Shown here one piece after another: positions 35,840 to 46,879 of a stretch of 64,000 nucleotides of DNA. Source of the DNA: Monocercomonoides exilis (taxonomy: Eukaryota; Preaxostyla; Oxymonadida; Polymastigidae); NCBI GenBank assembly GCA_001643675.2, contig LSRY02000042.1:558501-622500 (forward strand), read 5' to 3'. A program made the position numbers and the translations under genes. A model generated the notes under the pieces. It saw nothing but the letters and a program-made list of their open reading frames with translations. It searched no databases and was not told the origin of the DNA. Positions within the stretch are counted from its first letter, which is position 1. Every line of letters begins with the position of its first letter.

Positions 35840-36988
35840 AAAAAGAAACAACAACAAAAGAATTTTTGAAAACCATATTTATATGTTTCTTGGATTATTT
35901 TTGTTAAAACGAAAATATACTTCAAAAAGGGACAAAACAATTAAATGAATATTAATATTATTCGACAAAAACGATTGAAAATGCTTTTATTGCCATATGC
36001 GGTTTTCGTTCGAATAAAACAAAAAACAAATTTTTTTTCTAAGAAAACTTTTTTATCATTTCTACAGTGTTGATCCATATTTGAGAACGAATTCCACTTA
36101 TAACTCACAATTATTGTTTTGTTCAAAATTGTTTCCAAAATAATGGGTTGAAGAGCTTTTCTCATTCTTTTTTGTACGATATTTTTTTTAATTAGGCCAG
36201 ATCCATCCCATTTTAACATCTAAAACAACCTCTGAAGCACTATTTGGTTCCTTTCTTTTTCCTTTTTATTATTTTGGTTTGCACAACTCATAATCATTAA
36301 TTTTTGACGATCACTTCACCTCCATTGGTTCATTGATGCAAATAACAGTCTGTCCGCTTTTAATGTTGATCTGTCCGAAAATAATGTTGATCCTCCCACT
36401 ATTAATATTAATTTTTGAAGAACCATTTTTATCATTTATAAAGTTGGGAGTAAAAATGTATTTTTATCTGGTTTAAAAATGATATGTCTGGTTTTTGTTA
36501 AAATGAAGCATTATGAATGATGTGTATTGTTTTCATATCGACTGTTTGTTTGATGTTCAAATTGATATGTGGGAAAATACGGAATCACAACCATTTTTTG
36601 CACAAGGTATTGATACTCTGCTTCAGTCATAACTTTGTTTCGCTTTCTCAGATTTCAGAATATATTTGATTTTCATATCCGTAAACAGACATCATTGAAA
36701 TCTAAACTTAATTCATTTTGTCATTTCACGAATGTCGAAAAATTGTCCCATTTTTTTTTTTTGACTCAAAAAGTCAATGAAAAGTGCAAAATTTTTCAAA
36801 ATAATTGCCTGAAGAAACATATTTTACCTAATATTTTCAAAATCTTAAAAAGTCATTCTAAATTCATTTGTTCAACTTGAGAAAGACACGACAATTTCTT
36901 TTCAAATAGTTAAGATAGATAGATTTCCACATGATTTGTCTGTAGCAACTTCATCAGTAAAAAAATCTATTTTTTCGAGAACTTTCTT
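35840..36988. other. AT-rich intergenic region with a transposon-end-like motif
   Basis: It holds the promoter region of the giant gene. The only distinct structure is the 21-bp unit array at 36,345-36,410. No convincing coding sequence apart from the small minus-strand gene that ends at 36,989. Confidence 0.4.
36345..36410 (+). repeat. Solitary transposon-end-like array of 21-bp units
   Basis: ACAGTCTGTCCG is followed by three tandem 21-bp units: CTGTCC...AATGTTGAT twice and then a diverged third copy. The first two match the terminal repeats of the element at 15.6-17.0 kb. No inverted partner was found in the window, so this is probably a remnant end or a one-ended copy of the same family. 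Confidence 0.7.
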
Positions 36989-37261
36989 TCATCCTGTTGC
37001 TGCTGCTCCTGTGAAATACATTGTGTGAGGTTGAGTATCTTTATCTGACGCATCATTTTTATCATTGCTGTCAACAACTGATCTGAAGAAAAACTCATTC
37101 GAATATAACTCTCTGAAAAAGAAACGACAATTTAAAGAAAATAATAAATAAATATTTCCAATTTTGAAGATAAAAAATAAATAAATAAATAAATAAATAA
37201 AATACAGAAAATTTATAAATTTAGAATAATGGTTGACAGTATTGTGTGCCGCAAAATTCAT
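36989..37261 (-). CDS. Possible small two-exon gene, unknown function
   Basis: Exon 1 is 37261-37206 and exon 2 is 37112-36989, joined in phase 2 across a 93-bp intron (GTATTT...TTTTTCAG) to give 59 residues. The product reads MNFAAHNTVNHY...ELYSNEFFFRSVVDSND...PHTMYFTGAAATG. The non-AT-biased C-terminal exon and the good acceptor argue for a real coding exon. There may be further exons upstream, where a 69-codon ORF (37490-37281) is not clearly connected. I recognise no domain. Confidence 0.3.
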   Translation of the reverse strand: MNFAAHNTVNHYSKFINFLYFIYLFIYLFFIFKIGNIYLLFSLNCRFFFRELYSNEFFFRSVVDSNDKNDASDKDTQPHTMYFTGAAATG

Positions 37262-38349
37262 AAAGAAAAAATAATTTGCTTTATTTGATGCATTTTCGAA
37301 GATAAAGATTCAGAAACAATTTATCAGATAACAAAGATTTAAATGAGAAAAAGAAGAATAGAAGACATATCCAATTCAGATGAAGCGAATTGAACAATTT
37401 GAGTGGATCATTTGTTTTTAAGTTAATATGATTGCAGAGATAAATATTTTCAGGACTGCATTTGCTAGATTTTTCATTTTCTCCTTCCATTTCAAAATGG
37501 ACAAGTTGTTGAAAATAGTATTTGTTTTGAATTTTTCATCAGTTTCATCATATCTCTGTTCGATCATTTTTAATTATTAAAATCTAATATGTTCAAAGTT
37601 ATATATGAAGAATATTTTAATTAAAATATAATAACGATTCAGTTTCACAAACAATCGCTTTTCCCACCAATGGAAACTTATTTTTCAATCTGTATTGAAA
37701 TTGTATGTTTTCATCATACAATCACTGAAAAAAAGAGAATTGAAATGTTAAAAGAAAAAACGAAAATAATTTGATTTACACAAGAAGAGGTCCAAATACA
37801 TATCAGTTCAAAAATCTAAAAATAAGAATTATGATTCAACAAAAACTCCACACAGAAAAATATTTGAAAAGGTGTTGGCAAATAAATAAAAATCACAAAA
37901 ACAACTTGACGCAAGAAATAACTTTTCAAAAATATTTACAATTCAGAGAATCATTCAAAAAAACAAAACCATAAAAACAAATAAATGAAAATTAATTAAT
38001 ATCAAAGAAAAAACGAAAAACAAAAAAGTACCACAAAACCAAAAACAAGATGAAAAAGCAATAAAGTGAAAATAAAATAATTTTTAATAAAATAAAAAAA
38101 CTAAATGAAAGAAAAAAAAAGATTTTTCACAATGTCATAAATTACAAGATCACAAAAAAAATAAAAATAAAAATAAAAATAAAAATAAAAATAAAAATAA
38201 AAATAAAAATAAAAATAAAAATAAAAATAAAAATAAAAATAAAAATAAAAATTAAATAAAAGAATCTTGTTAAACAAAAAGGAAATACTCATAATAACTC
38301 CTGTCATCTTTCACAAATTCTTAAATTCCACTATATTATTCAAAACAAT
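37262..38349. other. AT-rich intergenic region
   Basis: No supported gene. It contains an A-rich stretch and the hexamer array at 38.15-38.25 kb, just downstream of the surface-protein gene. Confidence 0.4.
38154..38253 (+). repeat. AAAAAT hexamer tandem array
   Basis: About 16 near-perfect copies of a 6-bp A-rich unit, beyond the 3' end of the surface-protein gene. The Tyr/Phe-repeat ORF on the minus strand here is an artefact. Confidence 0.93.
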
Positions 38350-41300
38350 TCATTCTTTTTCCTTTGTCATCTTTTTTGATAGTTTCATCATCAATAATCT
38401 GCTTTCAATGTTTGTGAAAGAAGTGTCTTCTTTATCTGTTTCTTCTTCATCATTCTCCAAGTCAATTGCATCAGAGACTGTCAATGTTGTTGCTCCAGCT
38501 GGAAAGTGTCGAATGAACTCGCGCTTCAAAAGAGAAAGCATGGGCCGAGATGAAGGGTCTTGCGACAAACACAAACAAATCACATCAAACAATTGCGAGA
38601 ATCTCGCTCTTTCCACATCTGGCCTTTCTTTGGTGCAGATTTTATCTCCCGCCACTTCTGCAGGATACTCCACAAACGGGATCTCCAGTGTCAGGCACTC
38701 CCACACCATCATCCCAATCGAGAACGATACCGACTCCTTTGTCGCCCCCATCTTCTTGTTCACCAGCAGCTCAGGCGCCTTCCACCTCAAGCACTCCTTC
38801 CTGAAATCATCCTCATCCTCAAACGCTGATGAAGGCAGAGAGTCATCATCATCATCATCACTTGCAGATGTCACAACTGTTGTTGATGAGATCGATGAGG
38901 AATCTGAGTCTGAAGATGAGAAGTCTGAATGCATCACAATGCAGATCACCATGTGTTCTGAGAACAGCACAATGTGAGGACTGAGATTGGCAAGAGATGA
39001 GAGAGGATTCTCCATTTCGTCAAATGAATGGAGTGCCAGATTCGCCACCCAGAACAGGATCTGAGCAGCTGTCATTTCTCTCTCCTGGAGAGTGCCTATT
39101 GCCATCTCCTTTTTCTCGTTCCGCCCATGAAGCAGCATGAACAGTGAATCCCTCAGATCCACAATCAATTTTTCATGAGGCGATGAACAGGCCATTGCAT
39201 CCACCAGGTTCGACATAGAAGAGGTGGTGGGGCACATGCTCTCTGATCGAACAAAAGTGGTATCTGCGTCTGAAGTGTCAGTTGTTAAAGAAGATGAAGT
39301 GGATGGCGATGGTGTTCTCTTCCTTATCTCTTCTTCTTCAACCTTCTCAAGCATCCATTGGGGGATCTTGTCTGAATCTCTCCCCAGAATGTATTCGGTT
39401 GAACCACTCTCAGAAAGAAGATGTTCAGATGACTCCGAGTGCTCCATATTCGTCTCATGCACCCTCTTCTTTATTCTCTCTTCATTCTTCTTCTCTGCCT
39501 CCCTCTCTGCTCTTCGCCACTGCTCCTCTGGTGACATATCCATCGTCACCATCTCAAACGCCTTCGGATCCTTTCTCGCTGTGTCATTCACAATCTCTCT
39601 CAAATCTTTTGCTTCATTCTTCACCTTCTTCCATCGAACAGCCAGAACAATGGCAACTATAAGAACAATCAACAAAATTATTACTAACACAATAATAATT
39701 ACTGTTGAAGAAGAACCATATCCTTTTCCACTTTCAACAAGTTTTTCATCTCCATTCATCTTTGCTTCGCTTGTATTCTTCAGAATGAATGATTGAGTTG
39801 ATGAAGAAGATTCAGTATTCCCAAATAAAATATGAACACTCACTTCTATTTCATCTCCACAACTGCTAATGAGATCTTTTGCCACACTCCCTTCAACTTG
39901 TGTTTCTGATATAAATCCATTTGAGTCAAAATCATATTTTTCAATCTCTTTCTCTTCTCCCTTCCTCTTCACAATTGAGAATGACAGATTGCATGGAATA
40001 AGTAGCATTCCTTTGAATATCAACTTCATTCTATTAGCCTCTTCTTTAACTTCCACACTCTCCAACACGGGAATGAAGAATGATGAATCCCTTTCTGAAA
40101 CAATCCCTTCAAAACTGCACCCTTCATTCAATATCCACAACGATGTATTTCTTTCCCATCCATCTCCACCTTTCACACTCACAACATTCAACTCCCCATC
40201 CCCTTCACAAATCACATTCCTTCTGGCTGATGGATATCCATCAATTGATGGGTTGTTGTTCTCAAATTCTCCTTTCTCAATCTTCACACTCCCTCCACTC
40301 ACCCACAACCCCCCTACTTTGCTCTTCGCAATCATTGTTTCCTTCATCTCTATTTTGCTCTTCTCAACATCAACCAATGACCCATTCCATTTGCACAATC
40401 CCTCTTTTCTATCGTTTTCTTCATTGATTAACTCAATTTCTTTTTCTCCATCAAACACACATGCCTCAATTCTCACATCCTTGGAATTCTTGATCTGTAT
40501 CATCCTTCCATTGTCCATCGAATTCACCCATTTTCCAAATGAGCTGTTCAGCATGCTCACCTCTTGCTCGGCATCTTCTATTGCAATTGCACATCCATTC
40601 AACAGAAGAGTCACATTCTCAACTTCCATCTCTTTCATCACCACTTTTGCTTTTCCTTCAGCACTCACAACATCCCCCTCACATTCGATATTCAAAATTC
40701 TTGCTTCATCAATTGTCACTTCTGATACTTCATGAAATGAAAGAATTGATCTTGTTGAACGAATATCCCTGAATATTGTTTCTGATATCTTCAGCTCTCC
40801 ACTTTCCGCACTCACAATTGAACTATTTAACTTCATCTCAACAGTTGTTGTTGAAGAGAAGAACTCACATTTTTGGATCTCCGTTGACCCGTTTTTCACT
40901 TTCATGAGACAATTGTGAATTGACTCAAATCCATCTTCAAACTGGAATGAGCATCTCTCCAAGGAACATTCATTTATAAGCTCCATGATGCAACTCTTTT
41001 CTCCAGATTTCACTATTTCTGACTTCAACTTCACAATTGCCTGCGCTTTTTTGAATGAATTCACATTTAGATCTCTAATCACACATTGGCCCGAAACAAT
41101 TCCTTCATCGTCGATCAGAATTGCATTCATCACCCCTTCCTGAATGTGATCAACCCCCCAGTTGATGCTCTTGCATGGATTGCTCTGAGACCCGCATCCC
41201 CTCCCATCACTCCCTCTCCCACTCACAAACACCTGTGCCGAATAATAGAATGTGATCAGCGGAATCAGATCAACATCTCCCTCACTCGAAGCATCCCTCC

Positions 41301-44300
41301 CACAGATCGAGTTGTTCGAGTTCAGCGACTCCTGGTTGTAGTTTAGTGCAAACAGTGTTTCGTTGATCTGGCGCTCAATCGAGTGGCATCTGACAAATAT
41401 GTCTTTCCCCACATGTGCCTCATTCAAATAAAACAGGATGTTCGCAATCTTGAAATTCAGAGATGGAATTTGACTTTCATTTCCATAATTGGTTTGAAGA
41501 TCAGATCCATCAATAAACAGACCTCCACCGCGCCCTGATACTGTCGAGCATTTGCATATCGAAAATGAGCTTCCATTCACTTTCAAAACAGATTCTTCAC
41601 CATTCAGTACCACTTTCAATCCTCCTCCTTCTCTGCTCAAACCACTCTTACAGCTCGACATCGAACACTCATCAATTACACACTCCACTCCGTTTTCAAA
41701 TGACCCCACTTCAATAACACTTGCTCCATTCCCTTCGTTTGTGATATTGGAAAATAAACATCCGACAACCCTCAAAACTGGTCTGGAGCAATTTGCATTT
41801 GAATGAGTGTTTTCCTTTCCTTTCATCTGGTTTTTATCATCTATCATCGATATCAGACTTCTTTCAATCACACTAGCAAATAAAATGTTAACATTCTGAA
41901 CAGTCACCTCAGCGGCACTTGGGCTGAAGGCAATCAACCCTTTCAATTCATTGATATTATTCAGCGTGCAACTCTGAATTGCAGCGCTTCCTCCGTTCAC
42001 TTTTAGGATGCAATATTCAAATCTTTCTTCCATCCCACTCGATGACCCAAATGAACAATCCGTGATCGACAAGACTGTATTTGTTCCAAAGGATTCTATG
42101 AACACTTCATGATGGGTTGTGATAGTTGGTTTTGTGAATGACACATTGATAAATAACAGGCTCATATTCGATGATATCATTGAATCATTCAAATAATTCT
42201 CATCTTCATCGCATATTGTCACGCTTGTTCCTTTCTTTGTTCCTTCAATAACCACTTGTGGCAACTCTGAATTTTGTGAAACTGGCGGCAATAAAGAAGA
42301 AAATGATGTGGAATGGCTCAATAATCCTGATCTCACAATCCTGATGTGCGTTTTCCCTTCTCTAAGTGGTTCATATCTCAGTGATATCAAGTAGTCAATC
42401 GATGAGCATGGTGCTTCTGAATACCCACACCCACTGAAGTCTCCTCCTTTCTCTCGAGAAACAAACCCATTCCCACTCCAGTTCCTCCACAAATACACAA
42501 CCAATGGAATCACATATCCCTCCTCTCCTGTCGTCTTCCTCTCCCATCCACACAACTCATCCAATGATCCCAACTCCTGTGAACTCATCTCCCATTTCAA
42601 GTGCTCCTTCTTCACAATCTCTCTCAGATCCCGCCCTGAAGCAAACATATTCTTCCCTTTCCACCCATCACATCCCTCAAATGCCATTCCTTCCATCACA
42701 AATGTTCCCATTTGATCAGGTAGCTTCACAAACATCCCTCCTCCCATTCCTCTTCCTCCCTCTTCTCTGTCCTCTGTTGGCACTTCACACCCAGAATATT
42801 TCACTCCTTTCACTCTCAATGTTCCTCCGCTTCCAACTGATATCATCATCCCTCCCCCTTTCATTCCATTTCCACCTGAACATGTTGAGGATATATTGCT
42901 TTCTTCAATTTTCACATTCCCATTAACCCCCATCCCAACATTCAAACATCCCCCTCCTCCATTTCCACCTGCAACTTCCACCTCCACTCCACTCACTCTG
43001 CTGTTCAATATCTCCAATTGCACTCCACTTGTCATCGTTATTGGTGATTTCCCATTCACTGTCAGTGTCACTCCACTTTCCATCACAAATCCATCAACAA
43101 CCAGATTCCCTCCTGCCATCTCAATGATACTGTATCCGATCTTTCCACTTGTCAATGCCCCACTCTCAAATGAGACTGAACAGTTCGTCACACTGAGTGT
43201 TGATGTTGAGTGAATGAATGCACTTCTTGAATTCAACTGACCTTTCACAACAAATGAAAGTCTCCTCATTGTCAGTGAACTCGAACATCCAACAAGCCAT
43301 TCTTGTGTGGCTGATCCTTCATCACTCACATCCACTTGCATCATCTCCTCCTCCTCCTCTGATGATGTTGTTCTGCCTGAAATTATCACACCAATTGAAG
43401 ATATTTCAATTTCATCCTTTATTGACGAAGATGAGACAATTTCAATTTCATTCACATTTTCACTCATTCTTAAGTTCACACAATAATCAACTGTCAAGCA
43501 GCCAAACTCTTCGAATCCACATCGATTGTGGTCCTTCCCATTTCCCCCACTCCCATCAACAAGCACTTTTGTACCCATTGTGCACAAATACACAAACAGT
43601 GGAATCACTCCATTTTCATCCCCATTTTCACTCCCACTCAACCTCAACACATCTGATGGAATTGTACTTGTGTCAATAAAGGTAAATGTGTCTGTATTCA
43701 CTTTTGACTCCAACAGCACACCAATCCCACAACTCACAAACACATCCTTCCCATATGAGGCCACATTCTTCTTCACTTTCGAAAACTCAACATTATCTCT
43801 AATTGTCAATCCACATTCTCCACTCTCCGTCCCCACAAATATCCCTCCTCCTCTCCCTTCGTTTCCTCCATTTTTCTCTGCTTTGCATCCATCAATCGAA
43901 CTTGTTCCACTCACAACCACTTCTCCATCTCCTGCCAAATGCACGTTCATTCCTCCTCCATTTCCATCCTCACACTCGCAATCTTCGATTGTCACATTCT
44001 GAACAACGAATATTTCCCCTTCCTTCACACTCTTTGCCATAACCACACCATCTCCACTTGTCAACTTCACATCTGTCACTGTCACATTCGCCAGCTCTTT
44101 ATCTCCAGATGCCTTGGATGTCATGAACAGTGCAGACGAAAAAGAAGAAGAAGAAGATAGATCAGGTTCAGAGAACAATGGTTTTGAGACATTCATATCT
44201 TTGATCTCCACATCAATTATCGACAGTTGCGACAGCGGAACCACAAACACTGATGAAGACATCACATATTCTCCTGTTTTGCTCGTGGTGATCACAACAT

Positions 44301-46548
44301 CCTCCAATGAGAGTGACCCACCTCCATCAGACACCACAACCACACTCGGAGAAGGGCCTGCATTTGAGTTACAATCGACTTTCAAATGACTCATTCCAAG
44401 ATGACCTGTCGACACGCTGAACAGCTCTCTTGTTGATGAAAGTGCCCCTGTTCCAATCGAACTTAATCCCCTTCCCTTCCCAATGACTGTAATCTTCTTT
44501 GATCCAATATCAATTGTTGACGACTCGCTTTGATGATTCCCTTCCATCAGCGTGACTGACAGGCTCACCTGTAACATGCTCCGAATGACTGCAACGCCAA
44601 TAGTTCTGCATGCACTTGTCTCATCCAGTCCACACAGATCATCTTCACCACCACCACTCACGGCCACAAACCGATTGAGAATCCCTCTCTTCAGCCAATT
44701 CCTCTTTTCTGTGTGCTGATATGTCCAAGCACTTGCATTTGCATAATTGTATGAGTAGCACATTCTCTTGTTATCTGTGTTTGTTGTGCAACACTCATAA
44801 AATGGATTTCCTGAATCCAAATGGACATTGTAATAATCAACATATTCAATATCATGCCCATATGGATTGGATGTGATTTTGCAACTGCAATTGTGAAAGA
44901 ACAAAAAATAACAATAAAATTCCTCATTCGGTACTATTTCTTTAAATGGTTCCAGATATAATCCTCCGCCACTTGACACAGCTGTGCATGAAATAAACTT
45001 TATGTTCCTCATTTTGAATTGATAAGGAACATTGTAACAACGCACACCTCCTCCAAAATAATTTGTAACCGAACATGAAGTGAAACTGCAGTCAAACACA
45101 CACGCACTTCCCCCTTCTCCATTTTCTGCTTCAACACATCCTGTTCCCGAAACCTGGAAATTTTCAAGAAAAAGTCCTCCTCCGCGACTGTTTGCAGTGC
45201 AATTCTGGAATTCACATCCGCTGACCCGAACACACGATGAAATCGTATTAACAAACATCCCTCCTCCAAAGCGATTTTGTCCTTTGCAAGAATTGAAAAA
45301 ACTGTGTTCAATCTCAACCGAACTGATTCCAAAGCACATGACCCCTCCTCCAGCATAATGAGCATAGCAATCATTGAGTGAACAATGCGAAACTGTTAGT
45401 TCTCCTGAATTGAGGTTATACATTCGAATTGCTCCACCATTCGAAGAGCCATCGGCATAATCATCTTTGCTTCCATTAGCCTTCGATCCATCCCATTCAC
45501 ACCAAGTGAATGAATTCACTCCATCGAATGTTTCGTTCTGCCTCCCTGGAGTCAGTTTATTGGTTTCAGTTCCAATGCACTCAACGTTTCTTGCCCTGCA
45601 ACACCCTATGAATGAGGTGTTTGAGGCTGTCAAAGAGGCATAGGGGTTGTTCAGAGAGGGGATAATCCCGCCATTATATGCATCACACACTGATGAGAAT
45701 GAGCAGCTGTTCATCAGGCATGTGGTTTGGATTGACGTAGCGGATTGAGGTGAGCACGCATCATTTGCTGTTGAAATATTAAAAAATGTCAGATGAGAGA
45801 GGGAAATAAGATAAATGAAGGATGAAGAAAGGAATGGGGTTGACGACACACAAAAAGAAGAGAAATGGGATGAACAAACAGAAACAAAGCATTTTTCTGA
45901 ATGAACCCCTTCAACTGGCTTTGAAGAAAACAGAGAAGGAAATGTCTGCAAAAATGTGGTTGAAGAGAACCTGAGTGAAATGTTGGTGAACAGCCCACAA
46001 CTTCCACTCAAGCAAATCGGAGATGTTTCGCTCAATGGCACAACTTCACAATCATTTAATTCAACAAAACTTCCATCGACAACTTCAACAACATTTGTCT
46101 TATTATGTTGAATCATCCCTAATGATTTGATCTTCATTGAAGAATTAATCAGAACAAAACATCCTTCAATCTCACTTTCTTCAAATTTTCTTATAATTTT
46201 CCTCATGTCTCCTTCATTATGAAAATGTTCATCATTCAAATTCTTAAATTGATTTCCTCTCCCAATTCGGATGTTTCTTTCATCTTCCATTTTTTGATTG
46301 TTTTTCTTTGATTTTTCTTGTTTTTCATCTTTTTCTATTCCACCTTCATTCCCTTCAACAAACATTTCTATCATGTTTTTATCTCCATTCTTATCATTTG
46401 GAAGGAGATCAAACAAAGAGTTTCCCGAAAAATCTGTTTCACTTTCAATCATTGATTCCTCCACCAGCTCTGCTTCATCATTTGTGCCACTATTGCATAG
46501 GCATTGCACACATATTATGTACACAAAACAACATATTCCTGACAGCAT
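38350..46548 (-). CDS. Giant beta-helix surface protein with transmembrane helix and kinase-like tail
   Basis: A single ORF of 2,732 residues. It begins with a signal peptide (MLSGICCFVYIICVQCLC). The extracellular part is a long series of beta-helix (pectin-lyase-like) repeats with glycine-rich turns (GGGMFV, RGGGLFLE, RGGGIFVG, KGGGMMISV). Four spaced Cys blocks, CGLDETSAC, CGFEEFGC, CGYSEAPC and CGSQSNPC (about residues 640, 1010, 1375, 1790), split it into similar units. At about residues 2,278-2,303 is a transmembrane helix (VIIIVLVIILLIVLIVAIVL), followed by a basic stop-transfer and a charged linker. The last 280 residues resemble a kinase C-lobe: RWKAPELL, SFSIGMMVWECLTLEIPF, LCLSQDPSSRP. 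No HRD or DFG motif is seen, so it is probably a pseudokinase. Oxymonads have many such proteins. The ligand is unknown. Confidence 0.88.
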   Translation of the reverse strand: MLSGICCFVYIICVQCLCNSGTNDEAELVEESMIESETDFSGNSLFDLLPNDKNGDKNMIEMFVEGNEGGIEKDEKQEKSKKNNQKMEDERNIRIGRGNQFKNLNDEHFHNEGDMRKIIRKFEESEIEGCFVLINSSMKIKSLGMIQHNKTNVVEVVDGSFVELNDCEVVPLSETSPICLSGSCGLFTNISLRFSSTTFLQTFPSLFSSKPVEGVHSEKCFVSVCSSHFSSFCVSSTPFLSSSFIYLISLSHLTFFNISTANDACSPQSATSIQTTCLMNSCSFSSVCDAYNGGIIPSLNNPYASLTASNTSFIGCCRARNVECIGTETNKLTPGRQNETFDGVNSFTWCEWDGSKANGSKDDYADGSSNGGAIRMYNLNSGELTVSHCSLNDCYAHYAGGGVMCFGISSVEIEHSFFNSCKGQNRFGGGMFVNTISSCVRVSGCEFQNCTANSRGGGLFLENFQVSGTGCVEAENGEGGSACVFDCSFTSCSVTNYFGGGVRCYNVPYQFKMRNIKFISCTAVSSGGGLYLEPFKEIVPNEEFYCYFLFFHNCSCKITSNPYGHDIEYVDYYNVHLDSGNPFYECCTTNTDNKRMCYSYNYANASAWTYQHTEKRNWLKRGILNRFVAVSGGGEDDLCGLDETSACRTIGVAVIRSMLQVSLSVTLMEGNHQSESSTIDIGSKKITVIGKGRGLSSIGTGALSSTRELFSVSTGHLGMSHLKVDCNSNAGPSPSVVVVSDGGGSLSLEDVVITTSKTGEYVMSSSVFVVPLSQLSIIDVEIKDMNVSKPLFSEPDLSSSSSFSSALFMTSKASGDKELANVTVTDVKLTSGDGVVMAKSVKEGEIFVVQNVTIEDCECEDGNGGGMNVHLAGDGEVVVSGTSSIDGCKAEKNGGNEGRGGGIFVGTESGECGLTIRDNVEFSKVKKNVASYGKDVFVSCGIGVLLESKVNTDTFTFIDTSTIPSDVLRLSGSENGDENGVIPLFVYLCTMGTKVLVDGSGGNGKDHNRCGFEEFGCLTVDYCVNLRMSENVNEIEIVSSSSIKDEIEISSIGVIISGRTTSSEEEEEMMQVDVSDEGSATQEWLVGCSSSLTMRRLSFVVKGQLNSRSAFIHSTSTLSVTNCSVSFESGALTSGKIGYSIIEMAGGNLVVDGFVMESGVTLTVNGKSPITMTSGVQLEILNSRVSGVEVEVAGGNGGGGCLNVGMGVNGNVKIEESNISSTCSGGNGMKGGGMMISVGSGGTLRVKGVKYSGCEVPTEDREEGGRGMGGGMFVKLPDQMGTFVMEGMAFEGCDGWKGKNMFASGRDLREIVKKEHLKWEMSSQELGSLDELCGWERKTTGEEGYVIPLVVYLWRNWSGNGFVSREKGGDFSGCGYSEAPCSSIDYLISLRYEPLREGKTHIRIVRSGLLSHSTSFSSLLPPVSQNSELPQVVIEGTKKGTSVTICDEDENYLNDSMISSNMSLLFINVSFTKPTITTHHEVFIESFGTNTVLSITDCSFGSSSGMEERFEYCILKVNGGSAAIQSCTLNNINELKGLIAFSPSAAEVTVQNVNILFASVIERSLISMIDDKNQMKGKENTHSNANCSRPVLRVVGCLFSNITNEGNGASVIEVGSFENGVECVIDECSMSSCKSGLSREGGGLKVVLNGEESVLKVNGSSFSICKCSTVSGRGGGLFIDGSDLQTNYGNESQIPSLNFKIANILFYLNEAHVGKDIFVRCHSIERQINETLFALNYNQESLNSNNSICGRDASSEGDVDLIPLITFYYSAQVFVSGRGSDGRGCGSQSNPCKSINWGVDHIQEGVMNAILIDDEGIVSGQCVIRDLNVNSFKKAQAIVKLKSEIVKSGEKSCIMELINECSLERCSFQFEDGFESIHNCLMKVKNGSTEIQKCEFFSSTTTVEMKLNSSIVSAESGELKISETIFRDIRSTRSILSFHEVSEVTIDEARILNIECEGDVVSAEGKAKVVMKEMEVENVTLLLNGCAIAIEDAEQEVSMLNSSFGKWVNSMDNGRMIQIKNSKDVRIEACVFDGEKEIELINEENDRKEGLCKWNGSLVDVEKSKIEMKETMIAKSKVGGLWVSGGSVKIEKGEFENNNPSIDGYPSARRNVICEGDGELNVVSVKGGDGWERNTSLWILNEGCSFEGIVSERDSSFFIPVLESVEVKEEANRMKLIFKGMLLIPCNLSFSIVKRKGEEKEIEKYDFDSNGFISETQVEGSVAKDLISSCGDEIEVSVHILFGNTESSSSTQSFILKNTSEAKMNGDEKLVESGKGYGSSSTVIIIVLVIILLIVLIVAIVLAVRWKKVKNEAKDLREIVNDTARKDPKAFEMVTMDMSPEEQWRRAEREAEKKNEERIKKRVHETNMEHSESSEHLLSESGSTEYILGRDSDKIPQWMLEKVEEEEIRKRTPSPSTSSSLTTDTSDADTTFVRSESMCPTTSSMSNLVDAMACSSPHEKLIVDLRDSLFMLLHGRNEKKEMAIGTLQEREMTAAQILFWVANLALHSFDEMENPLSSLANLSPHIVLFSEHMVICIVMHSDFSSSDSDSSSISSTTVVTSASDDDDDDSLPSSAFEDEDDFRKECLRWKAPELLVNKKMGATKESVSFSIGMMVWECLTLEIPFVEYPAEVAGDKICTKERPDVERARFSQLFDVICLCLSQDPSSRPMLSLLKREFIRHFPAGATTLTVSDAIDLENDEEETDKEDTSFTNIESRLLMMKLSKKMTKEKE

Positions 46549-46870
46549 AGGAACTTATCCGCACTTTGAAAACGCTTTTCTTTTTTTCCGGATTTTCTCT
46601 TTATTAGTATGGGTGCAATATTTATTGTATAAAAGAAAGAAAGAAAAAATCATATCCTGTTTTTCAAAATAAAAGATTATTTCATTTTATAAACTGTGAT
46701 GAATTTTGAATGAGTGAAAATTTCGTTTTCATTTGATCATTTGAATAATACAAAATGATTGGCTGAAAATGTTGATGTTCTGATATTTTCATTAATACAA
46801 AGAGAGAAGCTGTAATACGCATTCATCCTGTCATTATATTTGTTTTTAATCATCTGAGCCAATTTTTCAT
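46549..46870. other. Upstream region of the surface-protein gene
   Basis: AT-rich, between the surface-protein start codon and the decayed plus-strand fragment. It should contain the surface-gene promoter; no element is recognised. Confidence 0.35.
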
Positions 46871-46879
46871 TTTTCAAAT

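Noticed and set aside
39224-44389. Ser/Pro/His-rich plus-strand ORFs
   Set aside because: Antisense shadows of the beta-helix surface protein.
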